This document shows, piece by piece, positions 36,432-46,284 of a DNA stretch of 64,000 nt. Within the stretch, counting starts at the first letter, position 1. Every line of letters starts with the position of its first letter. The notes under the pieces are model-generated. The model ran no database searches, was not told the DNA's origin, and was given only the letters and a program-made list of their open reading frames with translations. This DNA is from Pseudomonadota bacterium (GTDB lineage: Bacteria; Pseudomonadota; Gammaproteobacteria; Steroidobacterales; Steroidobacteraceae). Position numbers and translations under genes: made by a program. Location of the stretch: assembly GCA_963204835.1 (NCBI GenBank), contig CAUJHJ010000028.1, positions 1 to 64,000 of the forward strand, in the 5' to 3' direction.

Positions 36432-37519
36432 CAGCGTTCTCCCCGCTGGCGGCCATCGACGGTGACGGTTTCGGCCTCCGCCGGCGCGGCCGTAGCCCGT
36501 GCGGGCGCGGTGCCCGTGTCCACCTCGCGCGTACGCCCTTCGGTCAGCCTGTCGAGCGGCAGGTAGATCATGTTGCCCGAGGACTTCGTGTCGATCAGCA
36601 CTTTCTTCGAACCCTTCAGCACGCCCTCGATCGTGTCGAGGTACAGCCGCTCGCGCGTGACCCGCGGCGACGCCTCGTAGGCTTCGCGCAATTGGGTGAA
36701 GCGCGCAGCTTCACCGGTCGCGACGGCCGTCACCTGCGCCTTGTACGCCTCGGCCTCCTGGATCTGGCGGGCGGCAGCGCCCTCGGCCACCGGCAGGATG
36801 CCGCTCTGGTAAGCCTCGGCCTCCTTCTGCAGGCGCTCGCGATCGGCGATCGCCTTGTTGGCATCGCGCTGCGAGGGCACGACCGCCTCGGGCACCTGGA
36901 CTTCGGTAAGGTTGACGCTCGTGACGCGGATGCCGGTGCCGTAGGCGTCGAGCGTGCGCTGGATCAGGTCCTTGGTGCGCTCGGTGACGAGCTGGCGCGC
37001 CGACACGAGGATCGCTTCCAGCTCGCCGCGCCCGACGACTTCACGGATCGCGCTCTCGCTGACTTCGCGCAGCGAGGATTCGGGGTCGCGCACGCCGAAC
37101 AGCACTTTCACCGGATCGCTGAACTGGTACTGCACGGCGAGCGTGAGGTTGACGAGGTTCACGTCCGCCGTCAGCACGCGCGACTCGTACTTCACGCTGT
37201 TGACCGCCGAGACGTTGACCTTGGTGATCGTCTCGACGCCGCGCAGCCGCCATCCCCAGCCCGGCTCGCGCACGCCGACGAACTTGCCGAAACGCTGCAG
37301 CACGCCGCGCTCGGCGGGATTGACCTGGTAAAAGCCGGACAGCAGCCAGCCGATCGCCACGACCGCGAGCAGGATCAGGGGCGAAGGCCCGCCCTTCGAA
37401 CCGCCGCCGAAGAACGACTCGATCTTGCGCTGCCAGTCCTTCACCGCCTGGTCGATGCCGTCCGGGCCGGGCCTGCGGCCCCAGGGATTCTGCTGACCGC
37501 CAGGTTGATTCCACGCCAT
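36431..37519 (-). CDS. hflK: HflK, FtsH-regulating SPFH membrane protein
   Basis: 362 residues. A glycine/proline-rich cytoplasmic leader (MAWNQPGGQQNPWGRRPG), one membrane segment (about 47-66), the SPFH domain, then a coiled-coil helix with QKEAEAYQSGILPVAEGAA. The C-terminal tail is TPA-rich. It lies 2 bp after hflX and overlaps hflC by one base, so the trio is one translational unit. Confidence 0.97.
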   Translation of the reverse strand: MAWNQPGGQQNPWGRRPGPDGIDQAVKDWQRKIESFFGGGSKGGPSPLILLAVVAIGWLLSGFYQVNPAERGVLQRFGKFVGVREPGWGWRLRGVETITKVNVSAVNSVKYESRVLTADVNLVNLTLAVQYQFSDPVKVLFGVRDPESSLREVSESAIREVVGRGELEAILVSARQLVTERTKDLIQRTLDAYGTGIRVTSVNLTEVQVPEAVVPSQRDANKAIADRERLQKEAEAYQSGILPVAEGAAARQIQEAEAYKAQVTAVATGEAARFTQLREAYEASPRVTRERLYLDTIEGVLKGSKKVLIDTKSSGNMIYLPLDRLTEGRTREVDTGTAPARATAAPAEAETVTVDGRQRGER

Positions 37520-37521
37520 GA

Positions 37522-38874
37522 TTAGTGCAATTCCGCCGCTGGGAGAACGGGAGATTCTAGCAGCCCGCCCAGCGCCGCAGGAACGTTCCCCGCCGGCGCG
37601 TCCACCACGACCTGCACGCCCGGCAGCCGGGCGAGGGCCAGCAACTCCACGTCGGGCAATTGCGCGGTCAGTTCGCAGCCGCCGTCATCGAGCGCGCGCT
37701 CGGCCCGCACCGTGCCCGAGGCGTAGAGTCTCGAGCGCAGCGCGCCCTGCCCGACGGACAGGCGCAGCGTCGCGTTGCGCACGCCGCGCGCGATCCGCTC
37801 GGTGATCGCGGCGCGCAGCAGCTCGAGGCCGTCGCCTCGCGCCGCCGACAGCCAGACGCGCACGGGCAGGCCATCGGCATCGTGCTCGACCCGCGGCGCG
37901 ATCCCGAGCCGGTCGATCTTGTTGTAGACGCAGATCTGCCGGATGGAACCGGCGCCGATCTCCTCGAGCACGGCATTCACGGCGCCGATGTGCTCGTCGC
38001 GGCGCGGGTTGCTGGCGTCGATCACGTGCAGCAGCAGTGTCGCCTCGCGGGCCTCGGTGAGCGTCGAGCGAAAGGCCGCGACCAGTTCGTGCGGCAATTC
38101 GCGGATGAAGCCCACGGTGTCGGCGAACACGCACTCGGTGCCGCCCGGCAGCCGCAAGCGCCGCACGAGCGGGTCGAGCGTCGCGAAGAGCTGGTCGGCG
38201 ACATAGGCGTCGGCGCCCGTCATGGCGCGAAACAGCGTCGACTTGCCCGCGTTGGTGTAGCCCACGAGCGCCACGGAAGGCACCGGGATCTCGGCGCGCG
38301 CGCGCCGGCCGGTCTCGCGCTGCAGTTGCAGCTTCTCGAGCCGGCGCGTGAGGACGCGCACGCGCTGGCCCACGAGCCGCCGGTCGGTCTCGAGCTGCGT
38401 CTCGCCGGGGCCACGCAGGCCGATGCCGCCGCCGCGCTGGCGCTCGAGGTGGGTCCAGCCGCGCACGAGCCGCGTCGCGATGTGCTTCAGTTGCGCGAGC
38501 TCGACCTGCAGCTTGCCCTCGGGGCTGCGGGCTCGCTGCGCGAAGATGTCGAGGATGAGCCCGTTCCTGTCGAGCACGCGCCGGCCGGCCAGCTTCTCGA
38601 GGTTGCGCTCCTGGCTCGGCGACAGTGCGTGGTCCACGAGGATCACGTCCGCCGTGTTGGCGAGCGCGCAATCGCGGATCTCCTCCGCCTTGCCGCTGCC
38701 GACGAAATAGCGCGGGTCGGGCCGTTCACGCCGCCCGGTGATGGTCGCCACGGGCTGCGCGCCGGCGGAAACCGCGAGTTGCGTGAACTCCTCGATGTCT
38801 TCGGGATCGGCGGGTGCGCCGAGCCCGAGGCGTACGAGTACGGCGCGTTCCCCGGTGCGCGGACGCTCGAACAT
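37522..38874 (-). CDS. hflX: Ribosome-splitting GTPase HflX
   Basis: 450 residues. An N-terminal HflX domain (about 1-190, with the glycine-rich QRGGGIGLRGPGETQLE) precedes a GTPase domain with G1 GYTNAGKST, G3 DTVGFI and G4 NKID (about 200-365), then a C-terminal domain. HflX separates stalled or stressed 70S ribosomes. The ATG overlaps the hfq stop (TAATG). Confidence 0.97.
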   Translation of the reverse strand: MFERPRTGERAVLVRLGLGAPADPEDIEEFTQLAVSAGAQPVATITGRRERPDPRYFVGSGKAEEIRDCALANTADVILVDHALSPSQERNLEKLAGRRVLDRNGLILDIFAQRARSPEGKLQVELAQLKHIATRLVRGWTHLERQRGGGIGLRGPGETQLETDRRLVGQRVRVLTRRLEKLQLQRETGRRARAEIPVPSVALVGYTNAGKSTLFRAMTGADAYVADQLFATLDPLVRRLRLPGGTECVFADTVGFIRELPHELVAAFRSTLTEAREATLLLHVIDASNPRRDEHIGAVNAVLEEIGAGSIRQICVYNKIDRLGIAPRVEHDADGLPVRVWLSAARGDGLELLRAAITERIARGVRNATLRLSVGQGALRSRLYASGTVRAERALDDGGCELTAQLPDVELLALARLPGVQVVVDAPAGNVPAALGGLLESPVLPAAELH

Positions 38875-39131
38875 TACTCCGCTTGCGGCTCCACGACGGC
38901 TTCCGCTTCATCGGCCGAGGGCACGCGCACGTTGCGCGCGGGCACGACCGTCGAAATGGCGTGCTTGTAGACCATCTGGCTCACGCTGTTCTTGAGCAGC
39001 ACGACGAACTGGTCGAAGGAATCGATCTGCCCCTGCAACTTGATGCCATTGACGAGGTAGATCGAGACCGGGATGCGCTCTTTGCGCAAGGCGTTCAGGA
39101 AGGGGTCCTGCAATGATTGACCTTTGGCCAT
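38874..39131 (-). CDS. hfq: RNA chaperone Hfq
   Basis: 85 residues from the ATG at 39131, which has AAGGAG seven bases upstream. The Sm1 motif ([20 protein letters not shown]...) and Sm2 motif ([10 protein letters not shown]) are complete; proximal-face Q8, D9 and F39-type residues are in place. The C-terminal tail is short and acidic ([13 protein letters not shown]). It is preceded by a 119-bp gap after miaA, where a separate hfq promoter is likely but not clearly readable. Confidence 0.98.
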   Translation of the reverse strand: MAKGQSLQDPFLNALRKERIPVSIYLVNGIKLQGQIDSFDQFVVLLKNSVSQMVYKHAISTVVPARNVRVPSADEAEAVVEPQAE

Positions 39132-39250
39132 GAGGTTCTCCTTGTTTTGACTCCGGTGTACGCAGTGAAGGCCGTTACGACGCCTTCCATGGCGAACAGC
39201 AGTGTGGCCAGCAAGCTGCCCCGACACGCGCGAGGCATAAGTGCCATGCA

Positions 39251-40216
39251 TCATAACATGGGAGGGGTCCAGGTCGCGTGCACCCTTGCGATCCACGCGG
39301 CCCGCGCCGAAGGCTCGAACGGATCAATATTTTCCAATGAAATCGAGGACTTGAGCCAGGTCAGCTGCCGCTTGGCCAGCTGCCGCGTCGCTGCGACGGC
39401 GCGCAGCGACGCCGTGCCCAGATCGCACTCGCCGGCCAGGTGCTGCCAGAGCTGGCGATACCCCACGGCGCGGATCGCGGGCAGCTCCGCGGCCAGGTCC
39501 GGGCGCGCACGGAGCGTGCGTACTTCATCGAGGAGACCGGCCGCCATCATCGCCTCGAAGCGCCGTTCGATGCGCGCATGGAGTATGGCTCGATCGGTGG
39601 GTACCAGCGCCCAGCCGTGGAACTCGAACCCGCCCGCCGCCGCATCGGCCGAGCGCTGCCAGGCCGTGATCGGGCTGCCCGTCGCGTAGAACACCTCAAG
39701 CGCGCGCTGGATGCGCTGCCGGTCGTTGGCATGGATGCGGGCGGCCGCGACCGGGTCGTGCCGCGCGAGGTCGGCATGCAGCGCCGGCCAGCCCTCACGC
39801 GCGGCGCGCGCATCGATTTCCGCGCGGATGTCGGCGCGAGCCGTCGGCAGCGGCGCCATGCCGTGCAGCAGCGCGCGCAGGTACAGCATCGTGCCGCCGA
39901 CCACGACCGGCAAGCGGCCGCGCGCGAGGATGGCGCGCAGCGCCGTCGTCGCGTCCGCGACGAACTCGCCCGCCGAATAGCGCTCCGCGGGATCGCGCAG
40001 GTCGAGCAGGTGATGCGGCGCGCGCGCGCGCGTCGCGGCATCGGGCTTGGCGGTGCCGATGTCGAGCCCGCGGAAGACCTGCGCGGAGTCGCAGCTCACG
40101 ATTTCGATCGGCAGCGTCGCGGCCAGCTCGAGCGCCCAGTCGCTCTTGCCGACGCCGGTGGGACCCGTGAGGACGATGACGGGGCCCGTGGCGCCCGCGC
40201 GTGGATCAGCGGCCAC
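39251..40216 (-). CDS. miaA: tRNA dimethylallyltransferase
   Basis: 321 residues. It prenylates A37 of tRNAs reading UNN codons, using dimethylallyl diphosphate. The P-loop GPTGVGKSD (about 17-25), [18 protein letters not shown], and the tRNA-binding helix with [11 protein letters not shown] near the C-terminus are present. Its start lies 11 bp inside the end of mutL, the usual arrangement. Confidence 0.97.
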   Translation of the reverse strand: MAADPRAGATGPVIVLTGPTGVGKSDWALELAATLPIEIVSCDSAQVFRGLDIGTAKPDAATRARAPHHLLDLRDPAERYSAGEFVADATTALRAILARGRLPVVVGGTMLYLRALLHGMAPLPTARADIRAEIDARAAREGWPALHADLARHDPVAAARIHANDRQRIQRALEVFYATGSPITAWQRSADAAAGGFEFHGWALVPTDRAILHARIERRFEAMMAAGLLDEVRTLRARPDLAAELPAIRAVGYRQLWQHLAGECDLGTASLRAVAATRQLAKRQLTWLKSSISLENIDPFEPSARAAWIARVHATWTPPML

Positions 40217-41984
40217 GCAGGAAGAGCTGGTCGAGTTCGGTCAGCGAGAGGCGCGTCCAGGTGGGCCGCCCGTGATTGCACTGGTCCGCCCGACCGGTCG
40301 CTTCCATCTGCCGCAGCAGGGCATTCATCTCGGGCAGCGCAAGTCGCCGGTGGGCATGGATGGCGCTGCGGCAGGCGAGATTGCCGAGGAGCCGTGCGCC
40401 CGGCTCCTCGAAATGCCGGGAGCTGCCGCCATCGAGCGCATCACGGGCCACGTTGCGCAGCAGCTCCGCGAGATCCGTACGGGCGCCGAGCAGCGCCGGC
40501 ACGCGGCGCACGACGAGGCTTTCCGGCGCGAGGCGTTCGATCTCGAAGCCGAGCGCCGCCCATTCGTCCGCGGCGGCGATCACGGCGTCGGCCTCGTGCG
40601 CCTTCATCCGGATATGGATGGGCTCGAGCAGGGCCTGCGAGGCCATCCCCTGCTCCATCTGCTGCTTGTAGGCCTCGTAAAGCACGCGCTCGTGCGCCGC
40701 GTGCATGTCGACGAGGACCAGCCCCTCGCGGTTCTGCGCGAGGATGTAGATGCCGTGCAGTTGCGCGATCGCGGTACCGAGCGGTTCGGTTGCCGCACCG
40801 CTTGTGGCCGCCTCGGCCACGGCCCAGGGCGAAGCACTCCACGGAATCGCGGGCGGCGCCGGCCCTTGGGCAAAAGGCAGCGGATCCATGGTGGGCGCGG
40901 AAACGGCCCTGGGCGGCGCGCCATCGACGGCGGCCGGCATTCCAGCGGGTGCGGCGGTTGCACCGTGCGCCGCGCTCGTGCTGCCCGGCCGGGTGGCGCC
41001 GAGCGTGCGCTCGACGGCGCGGAACACGAAATCGTGGACCTGGCGGCTGTCGCGGAAGCGGACCTCGAGCTTCGCCGGGTGCGCGTTCACGTCGACGAGC
41101 CGCGGGTCGATGGTCAGGTGCAGCAGGTACGCGGGATGGCGGCCGTGGTACAGCACGTCGCGAAAGCCGAGGCGCACGGCGCTCATCAGCAGGCGGTCGC
41201 GCACATGGCGGTCGTTCACGAACCAGTACTGCGCATCGGCCTGCGCGCGCGCCGCCGTCGGTGCGCCGATCCAGCCATCGACCGCGACCGGGCCCGCCGC
41301 GTGCTCGACGCGCAGGGCCCGTTCGAGGAATCCCGCGCCGAGCACGGCGTCCACGCGTCGCACGGGGTCCTCACCCGCCGCGAGGGCCGGCGCGTCTAGC
41401 AGCAGCCGCCCGCCGTTCGACAACCGGAACGCGACGTCGGGCCGTGACAGCGCGAGCCGCTCGACCCAGCGCTGGATGTGCCCGATCTCGGTGGCGTCGC
41501 TGCGCACGAACTTGCGCCTCGCCGGCACGTTGTAGAACAGGTCGCGCACCTCGATGGTCGTGCCGGGCGGATGGGCCGCGGGCCGCACCGCGCCCACCTG
41601 GCCGCCCTCGACGCCGATCTCGAAGCCCTGGGGCGCGCCAGCGGGCCGCGATACGACGCGCAGCTTCGCCACCGAACCGATCGAGGGCAGCGCCTCGCCG
41701 CGAAAACCGAGCGTGCGCACGGCCTCGAGGTCGTCGAGCGTCGTGATCTTGCTGGTGGCGTGGCGCGCGATCGCGAGTGCCAGCTCGCCTTCGGGGATGC
41801 CGCCGCCATCGTCCCGTACGCGGATCAGGCCGACCCCGCCGCGATCGACTTCGATCTCGATGCGGCGTGCCCCGGCGTCGAGCGCGTTCTCCACGAGCTC
41901 CTTGACGGCGGAAGCCGGCCGCTCGATCACCTCGCCCGCCGCGATCTGGTCGATGAGCTCCCCGGTCAGCAGACGAATCGCCAT
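40206..41984 (-). CDS. mutL: DNA mismatch repair protein MutL
   Basis: 592 residues. The N-terminal GHKL ATPase has IAAGEVIERPASAVKELVENALDAG and the GFRGEALPSI motif. The variable linker (about 335-400) is proline/alanine-rich. The C-terminal dimerisation domain (HGIYILAQNREGLVLVDMHAAHER) lacks the DQHA-x2-E-x4-E endonuclease motif as in MutH-type gammaproteobacteria, reading VDMHAAHERVLYE here. It lies between the amidase and miaA. Confidence 0.96.
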   Translation of the reverse strand: MAIRLLTGELIDQIAAGEVIERPASAVKELVENALDAGARRIEIEVDRGGVGLIRVRDDGGGIPEGELALAIARHATSKITTLDDLEAVRTLGFRGEALPSIGSVAKLRVVSRPAGAPQGFEIGVEGGQVGAVRPAAHPPGTTIEVRDLFYNVPARRKFVRSDATEIGHIQRWVERLALSRPDVAFRLSNGGRLLLDAPALAAGEDPVRRVDAVLGAGFLERALRVEHAAGPVAVDGWIGAPTAARAQADAQYWFVNDRHVRDRLLMSAVRLGFRDVLYHGRHPAYLLHLTIDPRLVDVNAHPAKLEVRFRDSRQVHDFVFRAVERTLGATRPGSTSAAHGATAAPAGMPAAVDGAPPRAVSAPTMDPLPFAQGPAPPAIPWSASPWAVAEAATSGAATEPLGTAIAQLHGIYILAQNREGLVLVDMHAAHERVLYEAYKQQMEQGMASQALLEPIHIRMKAHEADAVIAAADEWAALGFEIERLAPESLVVRRVPALLGARTDLAELLRNVARDALDGGSSRHFEEPGARLLGNLACRSAIHAHRRLALPEMNALLRQMEATGRADQCNHGRPTWTRLSLTELDQLFLRGR

Positions 41985-42012
41985 GCGCCGATTCTACGGA
42001 ATTGGTGCCGGG

Positions 42013-43188
42013 TCAGTCCGCGGCGGCGAGCCGCCGCAGTTCGGCGAAGCGCGTGCCCTCGGGCGGGTTGCGCGTGAAGTAGCTCTGCACGCCCGCGACG
42101 ATGGCGCCCGCCAGCTTGCTGCGCTGGGCGTCGCTGCGCAGCCGCCGCTCATCGGCGGCATTGGTGATGTAGGCCGTCTCGATCAGCATCGAAGGGATGT
42201 CGGGCGACTTCAGCACCAGGAAGCCGGCCTGCTGCACGCGCGGCTTGCGCACCGGCACGAGGCCGTCGAAGGCATCGATCACCCGTTCCGCGGCCAGCAT
42301 GCTCGCGCTGATATTGGCGACCTGCGACAGGTCGAGCAGCACGGTCGCGAGGGCATCGTCCTTGTCGCTCAGCGACACCCCGCCGCGCAGGTCCGCCGCG
42401 TTCTCGCGCTCGGCGAGCCAGCGCGCGGCTTCGTCCGTGGCGCCGCGCTCGGAAAGCACGTAGACCGACGCGCCCGAGACGTCCCGGTCGCGGATCGCAT
42501 CCGCATGGATCGACACGAACATGTCAGCCTTCGCCGCGCGCGCACGCCGGATGCGCTCGCGGTGCGCGATGTAGTAGTCCCCGTCGCGGATGAGCACGGC
42601 GCGCATGCCGGGCTCGCGATCGATGAGCCCGGCGAGTTCGCGCGCGATTTCGAGCACCACGCCTTTCTCGAGCGTGCCGCGATGGCCGATCGCACCCGGG
42701 TCCTTGCCGCCATGGCCCGCGTCGATCGCGATGACGACATCGCGTGTGCCCTGCTTCGGCGCATGCACCGCCGCCACGGGCCTTTGCGCGCCGCCGCCCG
42801 CCCAATCGACGACGATTCGGTGTCCTTCAGCGCCCACAGGCGCGAGCCTCGCCGCGCGCGGCTCCTCGTCCGACGACGTCTCGATCACGAGCCGCAGCGC
42901 GCCGCCCGGCTGCACGCCGGAACGCACCGCGATGATCGGGCCCAGCGAACGCGGCAGCCGCACACCGTCGGCGAGGCGGGTGTCCGCGAGATCGAGCACC
43001 ACGCGGCGCGGGCTATCGAGCGTAAAGACCTTGAAGGCCGTGGGCGCGGAAAGGTCGACGACCACGCGCGGTCCGCCGGGGTCCATCGTCGCGCGCACCG
43101 CCTGCACCTCGCTCGTGCCGCCGTGGGCGACCTCAGCCGCGGCAGAGGCGGAAAGCAGCAGGACGGCGGCGGCCAAGGCGTGTCGCAT
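42013..43188 (-). CDS. amiB: N-acetylmuramoyl-L-alanine amidase with AMIN domain
   Basis: Periplasmic zinc amidase that splits septal peptidoglycan. From the ATG at 43188 it is 391 residues: signal peptide, AMIN domain (about 28-125, PRVVVDLSAPTAFKVFTL), then Amidase_3 with IDAGHGGKDPGAIG, the zinc glutamate in TLEKGVVLEIA, SIHAD, and the C-terminal ETAYITNAADE. No LysM repeats follow, unlike E. coli AmiB, so the symbol rests on position between tsaE and mutL. A TTG nine bases upstream is an alternative start. Confidence 0.92.
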   Translation of the reverse strand: MRHALAAAVLLLSASAAAEVAHGGTSEVQAVRATMDPGGPRVVVDLSAPTAFKVFTLDSPRRVVLDLADTRLADGVRLPRSLGPIIAVRSGVQPGGALRLVIETSSDEEPRAARLAPVGAEGHRIVVDWAGGGAQRPVAAVHAPKQGTRDVVIAIDAGHGGKDPGAIGHRGTLEKGVVLEIARELAGLIDREPGMRAVLIRDGDYYIAHRERIRRARAAKADMFVSIHADAIRDRDVSGASVYVLSERGATDEAARWLAERENAADLRGGVSLSDKDDALATVLLDLSQVANISASMLAAERVIDAFDGLVPVRKPRVQQAGFLVLKSPDIPSMLIETAYITNAADERRLRSDAQRSKLAGAIVAGVQSYFTRNPPEGTRFAELRRLAAAD

Positions 43189-43231
43189 GGCAAGCAAATG
43201 TAAAACCGCCGACGCGTAAATTCAATGGAAA

Positions 43232-43684
43232 TTAAATAGATAGGTCGGCTATCTCCACGCATCCTCGCAACCACGCCAGGCCCTGGGCCGATGCCGCTTC
43301 CGTCCGCACGGTATGCGCGACCCCCTCGATCTCGAGCCGCAAGTGCAAGTCGGGCTCCGGCAGGACGGCACTCGCGCGCTCGGGCCACTCGACCACCCAC
43401 AAGTGACCCGGTGCATGCAGGTCGCGCAGGCCCAGCGGCTCGAGTTCCTCCGGATCGGTGAGGCGATAGAGGTCGGCGTGCACGACGACTAGCGCCGGCA
43501 AAGCGTGCACCTCGACGAGCGTATAGGTCGGGCTGCGCACGGGACCCGCGACACCAAGCGCGGCGAGCAGGCCGCGTGCAAGCGTCGTCTTTCCCGCGCC
43601 GAGCCCGCCCGTCAGGTAAAGCAGCAGCGGCTCGGCGGCGAGCGCGGGCAGGCCGCGCGCGAGCGCGGTGCCGATCGCGGCCAT
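43232..43684 (-). CDS. tsaE: tRNA threonylcarbamoyladenosine biosynthesis ATPase TsaE
   Basis: 150 residues. The P-loop GGLGAGKTTLARG (about 26-38), the SPTYTLVEVH segment and the LWVVEWPERA strand are the TsaE markers. It works with TsaB and TsaD in making t6A37 of tRNAs; those genes are not in the window. It lies between nnrD and the amidase, as in E. coli. Confidence 0.96.
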   Translation of the reverse strand: MAAIGTALARGLPALAAEPLLLYLTGGLGAGKTTLARGLLAALGVAGPVRSPTYTLVEVHALPALVVVHADLYRLTDPEELEPLGLRDLHAPGHLWVVEWPERASAVLPEPDLHLRLEIEGVAHTVRTEAASAQGLAWLRGCVEIADLSI

Positions 43685-43707
43685 CGCCTCGGGCGTGCGC
43701 GCGGCGA

Positions 43708-45183
43708 TCAGATGTTGACCCAGGTGCGCAGCTCCCCGATCACGTCGCGGGCCATGAGGCCGCGCTCACCGCTGCGGGCGGCCGCATCGCCCGCGAGCGC
43801 GTGCACCAGCACCCCGATGCGCGCGGCGTCGTGCAGGTTGCCGTGTTGGGCGAGGATGCCGGCGATCACGCCGGTGAGCACGTCTCCCATGCCGGCGCTT
43901 GCCATGCCCGGATTGCCCCGCTCGCACAGCTGCGGCGTCTCGCCGGTGCGCCCGACGAGCGTGCCCGCGCCCTTCAGCACCACGGTGCCGCCGTAGCGAT
44001 CGCAGAGCTGGCCGAGTGCGCCCAGCCGATCCGCCTGCACCTGCGCGGCATCGGTCCCGAGCAGGCGTCCCGCTTCGCCGGGATGCGGCGTCAGGATCCA
44101 GTCGTCGGCCCGCAGGGAAGGATGCTCGGCGAGGATATTGAGCGCATCGGCGTCGACCACCAGCGGGCGCCCCGCGGCCAGCGTGGCTTCGAGGACCTCC
44201 CAGGCCCAGGCGCTGCGCCCGAGGCCGGGTCCGATCGCCACGACGTCGGCACTCGCGAGCAGCGCGCCGAACTGCGGCTTGTCGAGGCCCGCGACGATCA
44301 GCTCGGGACAGCCTGCGGAAATCGCCGCGACATTCTCGGGTGCCACGGCAACCGTCACGAGACCGGCACCCACGCGCAGTGCCGATTCACCGGCGAGCCG
44401 CACGGCACCGGGCATGCCCGGCCCTCCGCCGACCACCAGTACGTGCCCGAAACTGCCCTTGTGCGAAGCGCGGCGCCGGCGCGGCAGTGCGCGCGCGATA
44501 TCGGACTCGCTCGCACGCCGCAGCCGCGGCGCAAACGCCGGGATATCCGGTACGGTGACCTCGAGGTCGTCGAACTGCAGGCTGCCCGTGTACTCGGGCC
44601 CGTCGCCCATGAAAAGGCCACTCTTGAGGCCGATGAAGGTAATCGTCGCATCGGCCCGCACCGCGCCGCCGAGCGGCAGCCCCGAATCGGCACAGAGGCC
44701 CGAGGGCAGGTCGAGCGCGAACAGCGGGCGGCGGGCGCCGTTCATCGCCTCGATCACGGCAAGTGCCTGCGCGCGCAACGGGCCGCGCACCCCGAGGCCG
44801 AGGAACGCATCGACCACCACATCGCCCTGTTGCAGCGCCGCCGCCGCAAACGGCTGCACCTGGCCACCGCTCGCCAGGAACTCCTCGGCCGCGCGCTGCG
44901 CATCGCCGCGCAGCGCCTCGACGGGCGCCGCGGCGAGCACCGAGACCGTGAGGCCCGCGGCACGCGCGAAACGCGCGAGCACGTAGCCGTCGCCGCCATT
45001 GTTGCCGCCACCGCAGACGATCACGATGCGGTGGGCCATCGGCCAGCGCGCACGCAGCGCACGCAGGCTCGCCTCGCCCGCGCGCTTCATCAAGGCATGC
45101 CCGGCGAGGCCGAGCTGCTGGATCGCGTAGTCGTCGAGCTCGCGGACTTGCGCTGCGCTGTAGATCGCCGTGGGAAAGGCCAT
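43708..45183 (-). CDS. nnrD: Bifunctional NAD(P)H-hydrate repair enzyme
   Basis: 491 residues. An N-terminal epimerase domain (YjeF-N, with VCGGGNNGGDGYVLARF at about 55-71) and a C-terminal ADP/ATP-dependent dehydratase domain (VVGGGPGMPGA..., LTPHPGEAGRLL, GNPGMASAGMGDVLTGVI) repair hydrated NADH and NADPH. I start at the ATG 45183 (MAFPTAIYSAAQVRELD); the frame is open 43 codons upstream, but that overlaps the divergent queG. Confidence 0.96.
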   Translation of the reverse strand: MAFPTAIYSAAQVRELDDYAIQQLGLAGHALMKRAGEASLRALRARWPMAHRIVIVCGGGNNGGDGYVLARFARAAGLTVSVLAAAPVEALRGDAQRAAEEFLASGGQVQPFAAAALQQGDVVVDAFLGLGVRGPLRAQALAVIEAMNGARRPLFALDLPSGLCADSGLPLGGAVRADATITFIGLKSGLFMGDGPEYTGSLQFDDLEVTVPDIPAFAPRLRRASESDIARALPRRRRASHKGSFGHVLVVGGGPGMPGAVRLAGESALRVGAGLVTVAVAPENVAAISAGCPELIVAGLDKPQFGALLASADVVAIGPGLGRSAWAWEVLEATLAAGRPLVVDADALNILAEHPSLRADDWILTPHPGEAGRLLGTDAAQVQADRLGALGQLCDRYGGTVVLKGAGTLVGRTGETPQLCERGNPGMASAGMGDVLTGVIAGILAQHGNLHDAARIGVLVHALAGDAAARSGERGLMARDVIGELRTWVNI

Positions 45184-45214
45184 GCGGCGATTATACTGGC
45201 CGCTGCCCGCCGCC

Positions 45215-46282
45215 ATGACCGAAACAGCGACAACCGACACCGCCGCCATCAAGCGGTTGCTCATCGAGGAGGCCGCCGCGCTCGGCTTCTCGCAGGTCGG
45301 TGTCGCGGGCATCGGGCTCGCGCAGGACGAACAACATCTCGACCGCTGGCTCGCGCAGGGCCGGCACGGCGAGATGGGCTACATGGCCCGCCACGGCACG
45401 ATGCGCTCGCGCCCCGCCGAGCTGCACGCCGGCACGCGCCGGGTGATCTCGGTGCGCATGGACTACTGGCCACCCGCCTCGCGCGACCCCGGGGAAGTGC
45501 TCGGCGCGCGCGGACTCGGCTATGTATCGCGCTACGCGCTCGGTCGCGACTACCACAAACTGATGCGCAAGCAGCTCGCGAAACTCGCCGATCGGCTCGC
45601 GGCCGTGGCGGGCCCGATCGGCCATCGCGTCTTCGTCGACAGCGCGCCGGTGCTCGAGAAGGCCCTCGCCCGCGACGCCGGCCTCGGCTGGATCGGCAAG
45701 CACACCAACCTCATCGGGCGCGACGCGGGGTCCTGGTTCTTCCTCGGCGAGATTTTCACCTCGCTCGAACTGCCGATCGACGCGCCCGCCACCGCACACT
45801 GTGGCACGTGCAGCCGCTGCATCCCCGCCTGCCCGACCGGTGCCATCACGGCACCCTACCAGCTCGACGCGCGGCGCTGCATTTCCTACCTGACGATCGA
45901 GCTCGAGGGCCCGATTCCCGAAGACCTGCGCGCCCCGATGGGCAACCGCATCTACGGCTGCGACGATTGCCAGCTCGTCTGCCCGTGGAACAAGTTCGCG
46001 CAGGACGCGCACCACCCGGACTTTCGCGCGCGCCACGCGCTCGACGCGCCGCGGCTCGCGGACCTGTTCGCCTGGACTGCGGAGGATTTCGACGCTCGCA
46101 TGCGCGGTTCGGCGATCTATCGCATCGGCCATGAACGCTGGTTGCGCAACATTGCGGTCGCGCTCGGCAACGCCCCGTCGACACCCGAGGTGATGGCGGC
46201 CCTGCGCAGCCGGGCCGATGACGCATCGGCTTTGGTCCGGGAGCATGTGGCGTGGGCACTCGCACGCCACGCAGGCGCCTAG
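45215..46282 (+). CDS. queG: Epoxyqueuosine reductase
   Basis: 355 residues from the ATG at 45215. It catalyses the last step of queuosine synthesis in tRNA, using cobalamin and two [4Fe-4S] clusters. Ferredoxin-type motifs CGTCSRCIPACP and CDDCQLVCPWN are both complete, and a HEAT-like C-terminus follows. The gene is divergent from nnrD across 31 bp, as in E. coli. TATACT at 45192-45197, in the gap, is a plausible -10 for queG. Confidence 0.96.
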   Translation: MTETATTDTAAIKRLLIEEAAALGFSQVGVAGIGLAQDEQHLDRWLAQGRHGEMGYMARHGTMRSRPAELHAGTRRVISVRMDYWPPASRDPGEVLGARGLGYVSRYALGRDYHKLMRKQLAKLADRLAAVAGPIGHRVFVDSAPVLEKALARDAGLGWIGKHTNLIGRDAGSWFFLGEIFTSLELPIDAPATAHCGTCSRCIPACPTGAITAPYQLDARRCISYLTIELEGPIPEDLRAPMGNRIYGCDDCQLVCPWNKFAQDAHHPDFRARHALDAPRLADLFAWTAEDFDARMRGSAIYRIGHERWLRNIAVALGNAPSTPEVMAALRSRADDASALVREHVAWALARHAGA

Positions 46283-46284
46283 CG